Below, piece after piece: positions 35,901-43,575 of a stretch of DNA of 64,000 nucleotides (its first letter is position 1; every line of letters begins with the position of its first letter). Below the pieces are notes generated by a model. The model was not told the origin of the DNA. It searched no databases and worked only from the letters and a program-made list of their open reading frames with translations. The position numbers and the translations under genes were made by a program. Source of the DNA: an uncultured Prevotella sp. (GTDB lineage: Bacteria; Bacteroidota; Bacteroidia; Bacteroidales; Bacteroidaceae); contig USPK01000002.1 of NCBI GenBank assembly GCA_900556465.1, positions 1 to 64,000 of the forward strand. The letters run 5' to 3'.

Positions 35901-36755
35901 GGCGTCCTCGGCCTCGCGCTCCTTCACCAGGGCGGCGGCCGCGTCGAAGTCGTCGTACCACTTCAGCTGCCGGGCCACGAGCTGCCCCTTGCGCGCCGCC
36001 GACTCGGCCGAGGCCGACAGCAGCGTGCGCTTCTCGTTGAGTTCCGCCAGTTCGTCGGGCTGGAGCCGGTCGTGCAGGATGCCTGTGATGACGTTCTCCA
36101 AGTCCTCCACCGAGCGGCGCGCCTGGTCCGTCAGCTCGTGAATCTTTTGCGAGATGCGCCCGTATATTTCCGTTCCGGTGAGCTTCTCGAGCAGGGCCGA
36201 CTTCTCGTCGCGCCGCGCCCGCAGGAAGTTGGCAAAGCTGTTCTGGGCCAGCATGACGGTGCGCGTGAACTGGGTGTAGTCCAAGCCGATGATTTCGGGA
36301 ATGCGCGCGGCTACTTCCTTCTCCGGCACCGTCTCGCGCCGTGGCGAGAGCTGGCGGAGCGAGCGCACCACGCTGTCGTACGTTCCGGTGCGCTTGAGGC
36401 GCAGGCCCCAGCTCGCCTCGTAGCGGGCGCCGTCGGTGGCTGTAAATTCCACACGACAGTAGCCCTCGCGGCAGCCGCGCCGCAGGATGTTGCGCACGTC
36501 GTTGGCCTGGATGGCCTGCGCCCGGTCCTCGTTCTTCTTCCAGCTGTCGCCCTGGAGGCGCTCCACGTTGTCGAGGCGCGGCGCATGGTTGTAGAGCGCC
36601 AGGCAAACGGCGTCGAGGATGGTGGACTTACCGGCGCCCGTGTCGCCCGTAATGGCGAAGAGGCCGGCCGAACGCAGCGGCTCCTTGGTGAAGTCGATGA
36701 TTTGTTCGCCCTCGAGCGAAGTGAGGTTGCAGATAGTTATCTTGTCGATTTTCAT
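33000..36755 (-). CDS. sbcC: Exonuclease SbcC subunit (SMC-like ATPase)
   Basis: A 1251-residue Rad50/SbcC protein. The N-terminal ATPase half has Walker A GDTGAGKSTILDAV near residue 40. Long coiled coils run from about 190 to 1000, broken by the zinc hook CPVCGATH near residue 613. The C-terminal half has the signature SLSGGETFVVSLALALGLA and Walker B SLFIDEGFGNLDHDS. With SbcD it forms an ATP-dependent nuclease that processes hairpins and blocked DNA ends. It starts 39 nt after the sbcD stop. Confidence 0.95.
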   Translation of the reverse strand: MKIDKITICNLTSLEGEQIIDFTKEPLRSAGLFAITGDTGAGKSTILDAVCLALYNHAPRLDNVERLQGDSWKKNEDRAQAIQANDVRNILRRGCREGYCRVEFTATDGARYEASWGLRLKRTGTYDSVVRSLRQLSPRRETVPEKEVAARIPEIIGLDYTQFTRTVMLAQNSFANFLRARRDEKSALLEKLTGTEIYGRISQKIHELTDQARRSVEDLENVITGILHDRLQPDELAELNEKRTLLSASAESAARKGQLVARQLKWYDDFDAAAALVKEREAEDAAAHRQYVGLRSEELLLNRYDSLLPVQSLYQQIVLRRNDIEEAKRQEDAAAQQIAAEEKQLQQTAAQLDTARERVNDAERQMAQRRPVISHGHALTGQITEIEAQLHKAEEQVAHSARSLEEHSSRLAAKREQTARTLQELEQHQLHQQALSVHRLMFDKFDLVKDKLTVLTTETHRNEELHKRYVDLQKKQSDLSATSESLEKKQQADQARMAALKSELLIHRQTNQGHDSVELQQRFADNRNRLLGLERAQALWRRISLGYEAIEDKQAELKRHELEQEQTRKDLERAGTELKVSEETYNRLNVALTLSQSENIVQLRKQLKEGTACPVCGATHHPYHTETERELGELLTNLGKEFKEISDELAGRRERFAALQQQLAAGEARLRAERQNLDEQEERQRADVEEWQACADLDPSFKDCSASVNRDARRLMIGLLTDNTKRAVEEARTDLETFNYHQQHINRLNEAISALDTQMADDHTYLDSLRTQFQIASASAADTEQAMQLSDRSCGELYTDLDEMVTLSGWFSEWKNSPDNFRLRLSALYRDWQQTCRELEGCQRSEALLREEVKAAEHNEGEARRAAQQAAETRDVILETLANKRQELVRLFGDGTPEKEEERLQGEIDKARTAETQTRAAHEAAAGKLKLLQGTQRNLAEGRATKQRELRDRTEEMDQWILRYNGAHSPVQFAELDAIFTDRRDWKALRDRIHGLKEAVALADSRLDAARQALLKLQGAPDRPSDEADETRERLTETAAKLKDEEAQLREQLGQINLRLRAHETCERKAAAYDGRLSAARADRDEWNRLDQLFGSADGKKFREAAQHYTFRYLVDHANYQLRQLSPRYELRAVPDSLTLEIIDRDMFDQHRYVYSLSGGETFVVSLALALGLASLSSEGLSIGSLFIDEGFGNLDHDSLELVMSALSNLENTQGRKVGVISHTDQIRSQISPQVRLVKLPAGGRSRIEIG

Positions 36756-36794
36756 TGTCGTACGGTTTAGGGGGATAGGGGCAGGGCCTGCGTC

Positions 36795-38036
36795 CTACTC
36801 TGTCGTCATCGCTTCGCGGGCGGCGCGTTCAAAGCGCGTTGCCAGTTCGTCGGGCATGGCGTCGTGGTATTTGTGCTCGAATACGCGGCGGGCCACGTCG
36901 ATGGGTTCGAGCGTGCGGAGCGACTCGGGGACTGCGGCCGCGGCGTCGGCGTCGGGGGCCGCGGGCGTTTCGCGCACCATGCGGCACAGGCGGACGGCGC
37001 GGTCGGCCAGGAGCTGCGTCACCTCGTTGAGGAGGGCGGGCTCGGGCTGGCGTTCCTCGACGCGTATCTCCAGGTAGGGCCACGTCGAGTCGTCGGGCTC
37101 GGCCGAGCGGAGCGGCAGGGCGGCGCAGGCCTCCAGGACCTCGCCCGGCGAGGCCGCGCCCCGCTGCGGGATGGAGACGAGGCGGCGCTGCGGCGTGTAT
37201 TCGATGCGGCTCACCTCGACGTGCCCGGCGGCGTCGATGCCGACCTGTGTCACGCCGTGGTGGTAGCCTTTCTCCGAGAACGACATGGGCAGCGCGCTCC
37301 CGGCGTAGTAGACGGCGTGGCGCTTGTCGCCTACGCGCTGCGCCTGGTGCAGGTGGCCCAGGGCCACGTAGGCCGCGCCGCAGTCTACGGCCGCCACGTC
37401 GACGCAGTCCTGCCCGCCCACGACAAGGCGTTCGCTGTGCTCCCCGGCGCAGATTTCGGCCCCCGCGGCGTAGAAGTGGGCCGCCACGACCACGGGCAGG
37501 CCGCGGAAGTCGCTTTTGCGCAGCCGCCGCGTCAGGTGGTCCAGGTACCAGGCTATGCCCTCCTGCGCCGAGAGCCCCGAGGGGTAGTCCGACGGCCGCA
37601 GGAAGGGCAGGGCGAAACAGACCACCTGCGCCTCGGGCCCCTGCCGCGAGCTCAGCGGAAGCAGCAGGTTGTCGAAGTCCGGTGTGTCGCTCGCTTCGTC
37701 GCGACGAACCACGCCGCGCACGTATATGTTGAGCGGCCGGAGCAGTTCGCTCGTCGTCTCCAGACGGCTGGCCGAGTCGTGGTTGCCTGCGGTGACGACC
37801 ACCTGCAAGCCGGGGACGGCCTGCGTGGCGCGGACCAGAAAATCGTAGTAAAGGCGTTCGGCCGCGGCCGACGGGTTGGCCGAGTCGAAAACGTCGCCCG
37901 TGATGAGCAGGGCGTCGGGCTGGCGCGTGCGCAACGTGTCCAGCAGCCACTCCAGGAAGTGGCGGTGCTCCTCGAGGCGGCTGTAGTTGTGGAACGTGTT
38001 GCCCAGGTGCCAGTCGGCGGTATGGATGATGTTCAT
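36795..38036 (-). CDS. sbcD: Exonuclease SbcD subunit (Mre11-like nuclease)
   Basis: A 413-residue metallophosphoesterase. Metal-binding motifs are IIHTADWHLGNTF, LITGDVFDSANPS, TAGNHDSASR, VVVAAHFYAAG and ALGHLHQAQ. The C-terminal part is the SbcD capping domain. The SbcCD complex acts as a 3'-5' exonuclease and hairpin endonuclease; the abundance of inverted repeats in this genome makes it a relevant partner. A TAACTTTG box lies at 38080-38087. Confidence 0.95.
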   Translation of the reverse strand: MNIIHTADWHLGNTFHNYSRLEEHRHFLEWLLDTLRTRQPDALLITGDVFDSANPSAAAERLYYDFLVRATQAVPGLQVVVTAGNHDSASRLETTSELLRPLNIYVRGVVRRDEASDTPDFDNLLLPLSSRQGPEAQVVCFALPFLRPSDYPSGLSAQEGIAWYLDHLTRRLRKSDFRGLPVVVAAHFYAAGAEICAGEHSERLVVGGQDCVDVAAVDCGAAYVALGHLHQAQRVGDKRHAVYYAGSALPMSFSEKGYHHGVTQVGIDAAGHVEVSRIEYTPQRRLVSIPQRGAASPGEVLEACAALPLRSAEPDDSTWPYLEIRVEERQPEPALLNEVTQLLADRAVRLCRMVRETPAAPDADAAAAVPESLRTLEPIDVARRVFEHKYHDAMPDELATRFERAAREAMTTE

Positions 38037-38079
38037 AAGCTAAGTCTTGAGGCCGGCCGACTGGCCGGCTGTTAATCGG

Positions 38080-38087
38080 CAAAGTTA
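38080..38087 (-). promoter_or_regulatory. -7 box of sbcDC, with a leader hairpin
   Basis: TAACTTTG on the minus strand, 43 nt before the sbcD ATG, with no obvious -33 TTG. Between it and the ATG a 7-bp inverted repeat (GCCGGCC at 38052-38058 with 38063-38069) could form a leader hairpin. Confidence 0.5.
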
Positions 38088-38200
38088 AGTTTTTTCGTTG
38101 AGGCGGCGCAGTTTCTTCCGGGAAAAGTGAGCGCCTTTTTTTGCCCCTTCGCGTCGCGCGGCGGCCGGTCCTGCCGCGCCCGCTCCCTGTCCCTCTCGCC

Positions 38201-38280
38201 ACGGGCCTTAGCCCCGTAAAAACTGGGCCTATTCCCGTAAAAACTGGCCTTAGCTCCGTTCTTTCCGTCATTAGCCGCGT
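38201..38280. repeat. Modular 21-bp-period palindromic repeat, copy 6
   Basis: Reverse module ACGGGCCTTAGCCCCGT, AAAA, reverse variant ACTGGGCCTATTCCCGT, AAAA, reverse ACTGGCCTTAGCTCCGT, then TCTT and a degenerate reverse module TCCGTCATTAGCCGCGT. It lies between the sbcD promoter region and the GH20 stop, both on the minus strand. Confidence 0.9.
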
Positions 38281-38326
38281 CCGCGCGCCGACGGCGGCAG
38301 GCGCGCGGCACAGTGGGATACGAAGA

Positions 38327-38359
38327 CCGCCCACCGGCTCCCGGAGGAGCGGCGGGCGG
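38327..38359 (-). terminator. Imperfect terminator hairpin of the GH20 gene
   Basis: CCGCCC (38327-38332) pairs with GGGCGG (38354-38359), and an inner GCTCC/GGAGC stem (38337-38341/38346-38350) closes a short loop. It lies 46 nt past the GH20 stop. Confidence 0.45.
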
Positions 38360-38405
38360 CGGAGAAATGGCCGGACGGCGCAGGCGGAGAAAGCGCCGCG
38401 GCGCA

Positions 38406-41400
38406 TTACTTCAGTATTACTTTCTGGCCGTTGTGGATATAGAATCCCTTCTTCGGGTGAAGCACGCGGCGGCCGCTCAGGTCGTACCACGGGCCGTCCT
38501 CGCCGGCCTCGTCCGTCGTGACCGTATCGATAGCGTCGATGGCATTCTTGCAGAATGTGTAGGTCACGTCGAGCGAGCCCGTCATCGTACCGCTCGTCTC
38601 CGTGGCGCTACACTTCACGTAAGGATAACCGTAGGGCGCGGACACGGGGCAAGTGAGCGTGTAGGGCTGGCCTGCCCGGACGAAAAACGTGTAAGCGCCC
38701 AGTCCCACGTTGGTGCCGTCCTCCGTCACGCAGGTGTAGCGGATGGCGAAGTAGGGCTCGGTGCGGAATTTGTAGATGCGGTAGGGGTGCGGCTCGCCGT
38801 AGCCCGTCAGCGCGCCCTGGTTGCCGTTGAGGTAGAGGCCGTTGCGCACGCCGCGGACGGTCCAGTCCGCTCCGTCGTATTCAAATTCAAACGATTCGCC
38901 GTACTTGCTCAGCGTGATGTTGCCCCCGGAGTTGAGCATCGGGATATAGAGGCCGTTGGCCGCCTGCAACTGATAGCCGCGGCTGTCCTCGACGAACTTC
39001 CAGACGTAAGCCGGCGTGCCTTCCACCGTATAGTTCGTCACGACCTGGTTCGTCAGCAAGTCGAAAGCCAGATAGCCGTTGCGGTTGGTGGCCGTTGTGT
39101 TGTTGTAGATGAGATAGTAGTTGCCGGGCTCCAGCGTAGCGACCGGCTCCAGGCGCTCGGCGTACGAGGGATAGGCCTCCGTGTCGTAAGTGACGGTGAT
39201 AAGCGTGTCGCCCGTCAGGACCAGTGAGCGGTCCGCGCTGGCCTCGGCAAAGGTGTAGTAGGGCAGTTCGGGCACCACCCAGCTGAAGGCCTGGGCCTCC
39301 TCGGGCGTAGCGGTCGTCACGCTGCGGCTGATGAGGTTGCCGCTGCGGTCTACGGCCTCCACCGTGGCCGCGTAGGCCGTGCGGCGGTAAGTCACGTCGT
39401 AGGTCAGGTCCGTAGTGACGTTGTCGCTTCCGGTAAGGGTGGACAGGTCCGTGACGCAGGTGAAGCGGTCGATGACTGGCGGCTGGGGCACGTAGCTGGA
39501 GCCCAGCTCTACGCTCTGCGTGAACGTGCCGAGCGAGTTACCCTCCGTGTCGACGGCCCGGTAGGTGGCGCGAACCACCTCGACGAAGCGCCAGTGCGAG
39601 CCCTGGGGAACGAGGGCGCCCGCCGTGGGCGTGAAGGTGCCGGGATTGACCGCGTAGCCCTCGCCCACGGGGATGAAGAGGCGCTGGCTCTGGTCCGCCA
39701 CGGTGAAACTCTGCTCGTCGGTGTCGTACGTCAGGACGAGCTGTGCGGGCGTATCGCCCAGACGAACGGGCGCGTCGGTCGAGCTGACGGAGCGTCCTGT
39801 CGTGGCGTTGGTCAGTGTGATGGTCTGCACGCCGTCTGTGGAGGCCGATGCCGTGACGGTCCAGGCGTCGTCGCACCACGGTTGGCGGGCGTAGCCCAAG
39901 GCGGTCCCGCCGTTGTCGGCCCAGCGCAGGCCCTCCAGGTTGGCGGCCGTCGTCTCGATGCGGTAGGTGTGTCCGTCAGCGATGCTTTCCGTGGGCCCCG
40001 TCTCTTCTTCCTCGTGCTCGGGGACAAAGGTGAAGAGGCCGCCGTTACCGTCCGCGGGATTACCGTAAACGTTGATGGCCCACTGCTGACCGGCCATGGC
40101 GGAGTTCATATAGTAACCGTTGTGCGCCTCACTGCGGATGGAGTAGTAGTAACGGGTGCCGTCGGCGCCGTAATAGCCGTTCTCGCCCAGGAGGAAGCTG
40201 TAGTGGCGCGTGGAGTAGTCGTAGCTCCAGCGGTCGGCGGTCGAGGTGCCCGTCTGCGGGTTGACGGAGCCGTCGGGTGCGCCCTGGCAGACCATGGCAT
40301 AGTAGCCCGGCCGCTCGGGGTCCTCGACGAACTGCCACATCTGGTAGGCGTAGTCCGGATCGGTAGCGTCGGCGACGGGCGTATTGCTCCAGAGCTTGCC
40401 GGCCTGGGCCGCGCTGGCGCCGTCAATGGTGGCGCCGTCGCGCACCAGCTGGACGCAGCGGCCGGACCTGCCGTCCGTGGCACGGGTCACGAGGCGGTAG
40501 TTAGCGCCCGCCTTGGGCATCACCTTTTCCGTAGCTTCCTCGTCCACGATGTAGTGCGTGGCGTAAGTGTAACCGCCGTAGTTGAGCAGGGCCGTATCGG
40601 CGCGCAGGCGTTCCACGAAGTCGTCAAAGTTCTTCCTGGAGGACGGCGTCCAGGCCGATTCGGCCAGGGCGATGAGCCTGGGCAGGGCCTGATACTCCAA
40701 GCCCTTGGGGGTAGAGACGTGCTCGCACCAGAACGTGCCCTGGATGCCGAGCGTCTTGGCCCTTACCTGCGGGCTGTGGTTATAGACAATCTCGAGCGTG
40801 CAGTCCGTGCCGCTGCCCGCGTTATAGACTTCGTCGGGCTCGCTGCTCTGCTTGCGGTTGATGTAATACTGCGGCTGCGGCGTGAGGATAGTGGCCATGT
40901 CCAGGTTCTGTGCTACGCTCGAGGCGTTGTCTGCCCCCACCCAGCACATGATAGTCAGGTCATCGCCGCGCAGTAGTTCCGTGTCCGACCCGGCCGCGGT
41001 GACGCTCTCGTTCCAGGCGATGAGGCGGCGCCGGTCCTTAGGGTCCTCCTTGCTGGCCATATACTGGGCCAGCTCGTGCGTAAAGTGGCTCTGCAGGGCC
41101 CTGAAGCTCGTCAGTCCGAGCTCGTTGTAGAGGGCCTGGCACTCTGCGTTCGTCTCCCAGGCGGTAGAGGGACATTCGTCGCCCCCTATGTGAATGTAGG
41201 ACGAGGGGAAGATTTCGGTCAGCTCGTCCAGGATGTCTTTGCAGAACTGTATGGCCTGCGGGTTGGCGATGTTGAGCACGTCGGACGAGACGCCGCCGTC
41301 GTTCCACACGCGGTGGGAGCCGTAGGGCGAGCACGAGAACTCGGGATAGGCGGTCATGGCCGCTGTCATGTGGCCCGGCATCTCTATTTCGGGGATAACT

Positions 41401-42191
41401 TCGATGTGGCGCTCGGCCGCATAGGCTACGATTTCCTTCATGTCCGCCACGGTGTAGAAGTAGGGGCCGTACTGGTCGGCTACGTAGTAGCGCCCGTACT
41501 CCATATCCACGTCGTAAGAGCCTTGGCGCGTAGCCCCGACGGTCGTAAGGCGCGGGTATTTCGGCATCTCGAATCGCCAGCCCTGGTCGTCGGTCAGGTG
41601 CCAGTGGAAGCGGTTCATTTTGTAGTAGGCCATGACGTCGAGCATGCGCTTGAGTTGGTCCACCGTCCAGAAGTGGCGCGAGCAGTCGAGCATGAAGCCG
41701 CGATAGCCGAAGCGCGGGCGGTCTATCACCGTGCCGGCGCCCACGCTGTACGTCGTGACGTCCGGGTCGGCCTTCTCCGCCATTACGTTGTCCGGCAATA
41801 GCATCTTGAGCGACTGGAAGGCGTAGAAGAATCCGGCCGCCGTTCGGGCCTGCACCGTGATGCGGTCCGGCGTCACGTCGAGCTGATAGCCTTCGGCGCC
41901 CAACTGGTCGCCGTCCAGCACTTCGCAGACCACGGCCGCGTCGGCGTCGGCCGTGGACTGGATGCCCAGGCCCGAGGCCGTGTTGAAGGCAGTGATGAAG
42001 CGCTCGGCCTCGACTTTCAGGCTGTCCGGCAAGGCCTCGCAGGCCACCCGCGTTTCCGGCGTGAAGGTAAACGTACCCTCGCCGGCCGAGTAACGCATCG
42101 GCTTCGGAATCATCGTCTGGGCCTCGGCCGGCGGCGTAAGGGACGCGGCAGCCAGTCCCAGCGTGAAGAATAGTTTGTAGAGTGTTTTCAT
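38406..42191 (-). CDS. Large secreted beta-N-acetylhexosaminidase (GH20)
   Basis: A 1261-residue exported glycosidase with a signal peptide ending PAEAQ. Residues 25-150 are the GH20 N-terminal domain; the catalytic barrel (about 155-520) contains FMLDCSRHFW, FHWHLTDDQGWR and the catalytic Asp-Glu pair in YIHIGGDECPSTAWE near residue 340. The remaining 700 residues are accessory beta-rich modules, and the chain ends with GPWYDLSGRRVLHPKKGFYIHNGQKV, a C-terminal sorting-like domain. It should release terminal N-acetylhexosamine from host or bacterial glycans. The order is tandem with btuB-btuG, but a terminator separates them. No susC/susD pair is nearby. Confidence 0.92.
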   Translation of the reverse strand: MKTLYKLFFTLGLAAASLTPPAEAQTMIPKPMRYSAGEGTFTFTPETRVACEALPDSLKVEAERFITAFNTASGLGIQSTADADAAVVCEVLDGDQLGAEGYQLDVTPDRITVQARTAAGFFYAFQSLKMLLPDNVMAEKADPDVTTYSVGAGTVIDRPRFGYRGFMLDCSRHFWTVDQLKRMLDVMAYYKMNRFHWHLTDDQGWRFEMPKYPRLTTVGATRQGSYDVDMEYGRYYVADQYGPYFYTVADMKEIVAYAAERHIEVIPEIEMPGHMTAAMTAYPEFSCSPYGSHRVWNDGGVSSDVLNIANPQAIQFCKDILDELTEIFPSSYIHIGGDECPSTAWETNAECQALYNELGLTSFRALQSHFTHELAQYMASKEDPKDRRRLIAWNESVTAAGSDTELLRGDDLTIMCWVGADNASSVAQNLDMATILTPQPQYYINRKQSSEPDEVYNAGSGTDCTLEIVYNHSPQVRAKTLGIQGTFWCEHVSTPKGLEYQALPRLIALAESAWTPSSRKNFDDFVERLRADTALLNYGGYTYATHYIVDEEATEKVMPKAGANYRLVTRATDGRSGRCVQLVRDGATIDGASAAQAGKLWSNTPVADATDPDYAYQMWQFVEDPERPGYYAMVCQGAPDGSVNPQTGTSTADRWSYDYSTRHYSFLLGENGYYGADGTRYYYSIRSEAHNGYYMNSAMAGQQWAINVYGNPADGNGGLFTFVPEHEEEETGPTESIADGHTYRIETTAANLEGLRWADNGGTALGYARQPWCDDAWTVTASASTDGVQTITLTNATTGRSVSSTDAPVRLGDTPAQLVLTYDTDEQSFTVADQSQRLFIPVGEGYAVNPGTFTPTAGALVPQGSHWRFVEVVRATYRAVDTEGNSLGTFTQSVELGSSYVPQPPVIDRFTCVTDLSTLTGSDNVTTDLTYDVTYRRTAYAATVEAVDRSGNLISRSVTTATPEEAQAFSWVVPELPYYTFAEASADRSLVLTGDTLITVTYDTEAYPSYAERLEPVATLEPGNYYLIYNNTTATNRNGYLAFDLLTNQVVTNYTVEGTPAYVWKFVEDSRGYQLQAANGLYIPMLNSGGNITLSKYGESFEFEYDGADWTVRGVRNGLYLNGNQGALTGYGEPHPYRIYKFRTEPYFAIRYTCVTEDGTNVGLGAYTFFVRAGQPYTLTCPVSAPYGYPYVKCSATETSGTMTGSLDVTYTFCKNAIDAIDTVTTDEAGEDGPWYDLSGRRVLHPKKGFYIHNGQKVILK

Positions 42192-42254
42192 AAGCCAATA
42201 AATGTAGGGAGATGAATGAATACGGGGATAAATTTACGGTTTTTTTCGGAAGCT

Positions 42255-42313
42255 ACGGGCCTTAGCCCCGTAAAAATTTCCCCTATCCCCGTAAAAACTG
42301 GGCTAAGGCCCGT
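42255..42313. repeat. Modular 21-bp-period palindromic repeat, copy 7
   Basis: Reverse module ACGGGCCTTAGCCCCGT, AAAA, reverse variant ATTTCCCCTATCCCCGT, AAAA, forward ACTGGGCTAAGGCCCGT. Just downstream, GACTGTCGGCGTGCG (about 42323-42337) matches the right flank of copies 9 and 10. It lies between the btuG terminator and the GH20 start. Confidence 0.9.
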
Positions 42314-42355
42314 GTCTGGCGCGACTGTCGGCGTGCGCCGTGCCCCGCGCGACGG

Positions 42356-42400
42356 AAAAAGGGCGCGGCGCCTTCCCCCGTCGGGAAAGGGGCCGCGCCC
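42356..42400 (-). terminator. Strong terminator of the btuB-btuG operon
   Basis: GGGCGCGGC (42361-42369) pairs with GCCGCGCCC at 42392-42400, and the inner part pairs further (CC-TTCCC with GGGAA-AGG). On the minus strand the stem is followed by TTTTTCC (42356-42360). It lies 25 nt past the btuG stop. Confidence 0.88.
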
Positions 42401-42425
42401 TGTGGCGGCAGGGGCCGCGCCGCCG

Positions 42426-43520
42426 TCACGAGAAGATGACGGCGCAGGGATAGACGCCCGCGTTGTAGCGGCAGACGTACTGGCCCGTGCTGGTGTAGCG
42501 GTAGACGTAGCCCGGCGCCGTGTAGTCGTAGGCCGAGGGCTGCGTGCCGATGTAGATGTCGCCGTTGCCCGGATGCACGTCGATGTCGATGGGCGACGCC
42601 GGCAAGTGGTCGGCCGGAAGCAGGTCGGCGTCGAGGACCGTACCGTCGGTCGTGCGGTAAGCGGTGTAGGTCACCGTGCTCTGGGCCGGCGACGTCGTCC
42701 AGTCCGTGTAGTTGTAGACGGCATAGAGCGTCGTGTTCCAGACGGCGATGTTCGAGCCCGGGGCAAAGTCCGCGACGGCATCGTCCGGCGTGATCTTCTG
42801 AATCAGCGGCTTCGTGGCGCCATAGTCCCCGCGGCAGACCACGAAGACGTTACCCCCGCTGTCGGCCCGGATAGGGCCCGGGTTCATGCCCACGGGGATG
42901 TCCTTCACCGCCTCGAACGCGCCGTCGGCGATGCGTAGCTTGGCCACGCGGAAGCCGTTGGCATAGCCGCCCGCCGAGTTATAGCCGTCGGAGATGGATA
43001 CGTAGAGGTAGCCGCCCGAGGCGGTGAGGTGCGCCGGGTTGGGGCCCACGGCCAAGTGGCCCGTGACGTCGAGCGAGAGCGTGTCGATGCGCGTCACGTA
43101 GCCGTCGTTGTTCGACACGTAGACGCAGCCCCCGGCCGCGCAGATGCCTTCCGGCTCGTTCGTCTGTATTTGCCGGACGATGCGGGCCGTCTGGCGGTCC
43201 ACCACCCATACCAGGTTGGAGCTGTACATGGCGATGTAGAGGCGCGAACCATAGGCCACGCCGTCCTGCGGCGAGTCGCCCAGGCTCTGGCCGTTGACGG
43301 CGGCGAAAATGCTACTGGTGTAGGTGTCGTCCAGCAAGTCGATGCGGTCCAGGGTCCCGTCGATGCCGCTGTAGAAACTGCCCTGGTTCAGCACGTAAGC
43401 CGTCGTCGACGGCGTGCCCACGGGCGGCTCGATGACGGGCGTTGCGGGCTCGTCATCGGAACAGGAGGCCAGACCCAGCAGCAGGAGCCAGGCGCAGTCG
43501 GAATACTTCAAGATGTTCAT
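42426..43520 (-). CDS. btuG: BtuG-like surface B12-binding beta-propeller lipoprotein
   Basis: A 364-residue lipoprotein, lipobox LASC with Cys20 followed by an acidic SDDEPAT stretch typical of surface-exposed Bacteroidetes lipoproteins. The chain is a YncE-like seven-bladed propeller (TAYVLNQGSFYSGIDGTL, VDRQTARIVRQIQTNEPEGI, VSNNDGYVTRID, and others). In Bacteroides, BtuG is encoded next to BtuB and captures vitamin B12 at the cell surface. The assignment rests on fold, lipoprotein nature and the immediate btuB and riboswitch context. It starts 55 nt after the btuB stop. Confidence 0.82.
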   Translation of the reverse strand: MNILKYSDCAWLLLLGLASCSDDEPATPVIEPPVGTPSTTAYVLNQGSFYSGIDGTLDRIDLLDDTYTSSIFAAVNGQSLGDSPQDGVAYGSRLYIAMYSSNLVWVVDRQTARIVRQIQTNEPEGICAAGGCVYVSNNDGYVTRIDTLSLDVTGHLAVGPNPAHLTASGGYLYVSISDGYNSAGGYANGFRVAKLRIADGAFEAVKDIPVGMNPGPIRADSGGNVFVVCRGDYGATKPLIQKITPDDAVADFAPGSNIAVWNTTLYAVYNYTDWTTSPAQSTVTYTAYRTTDGTVLDADLLPADHLPASPIDIDVHPGNGDIYIGTQPSAYDYTAPGYVYRYTSTGQYVCRYNAGVYPCAVIFS

Positions 43521-43575
43521 AGGTTAGGGATGATAGTTAGGGTGAAACGTATCGTAGGAAACAGGCCCGTCCGGC

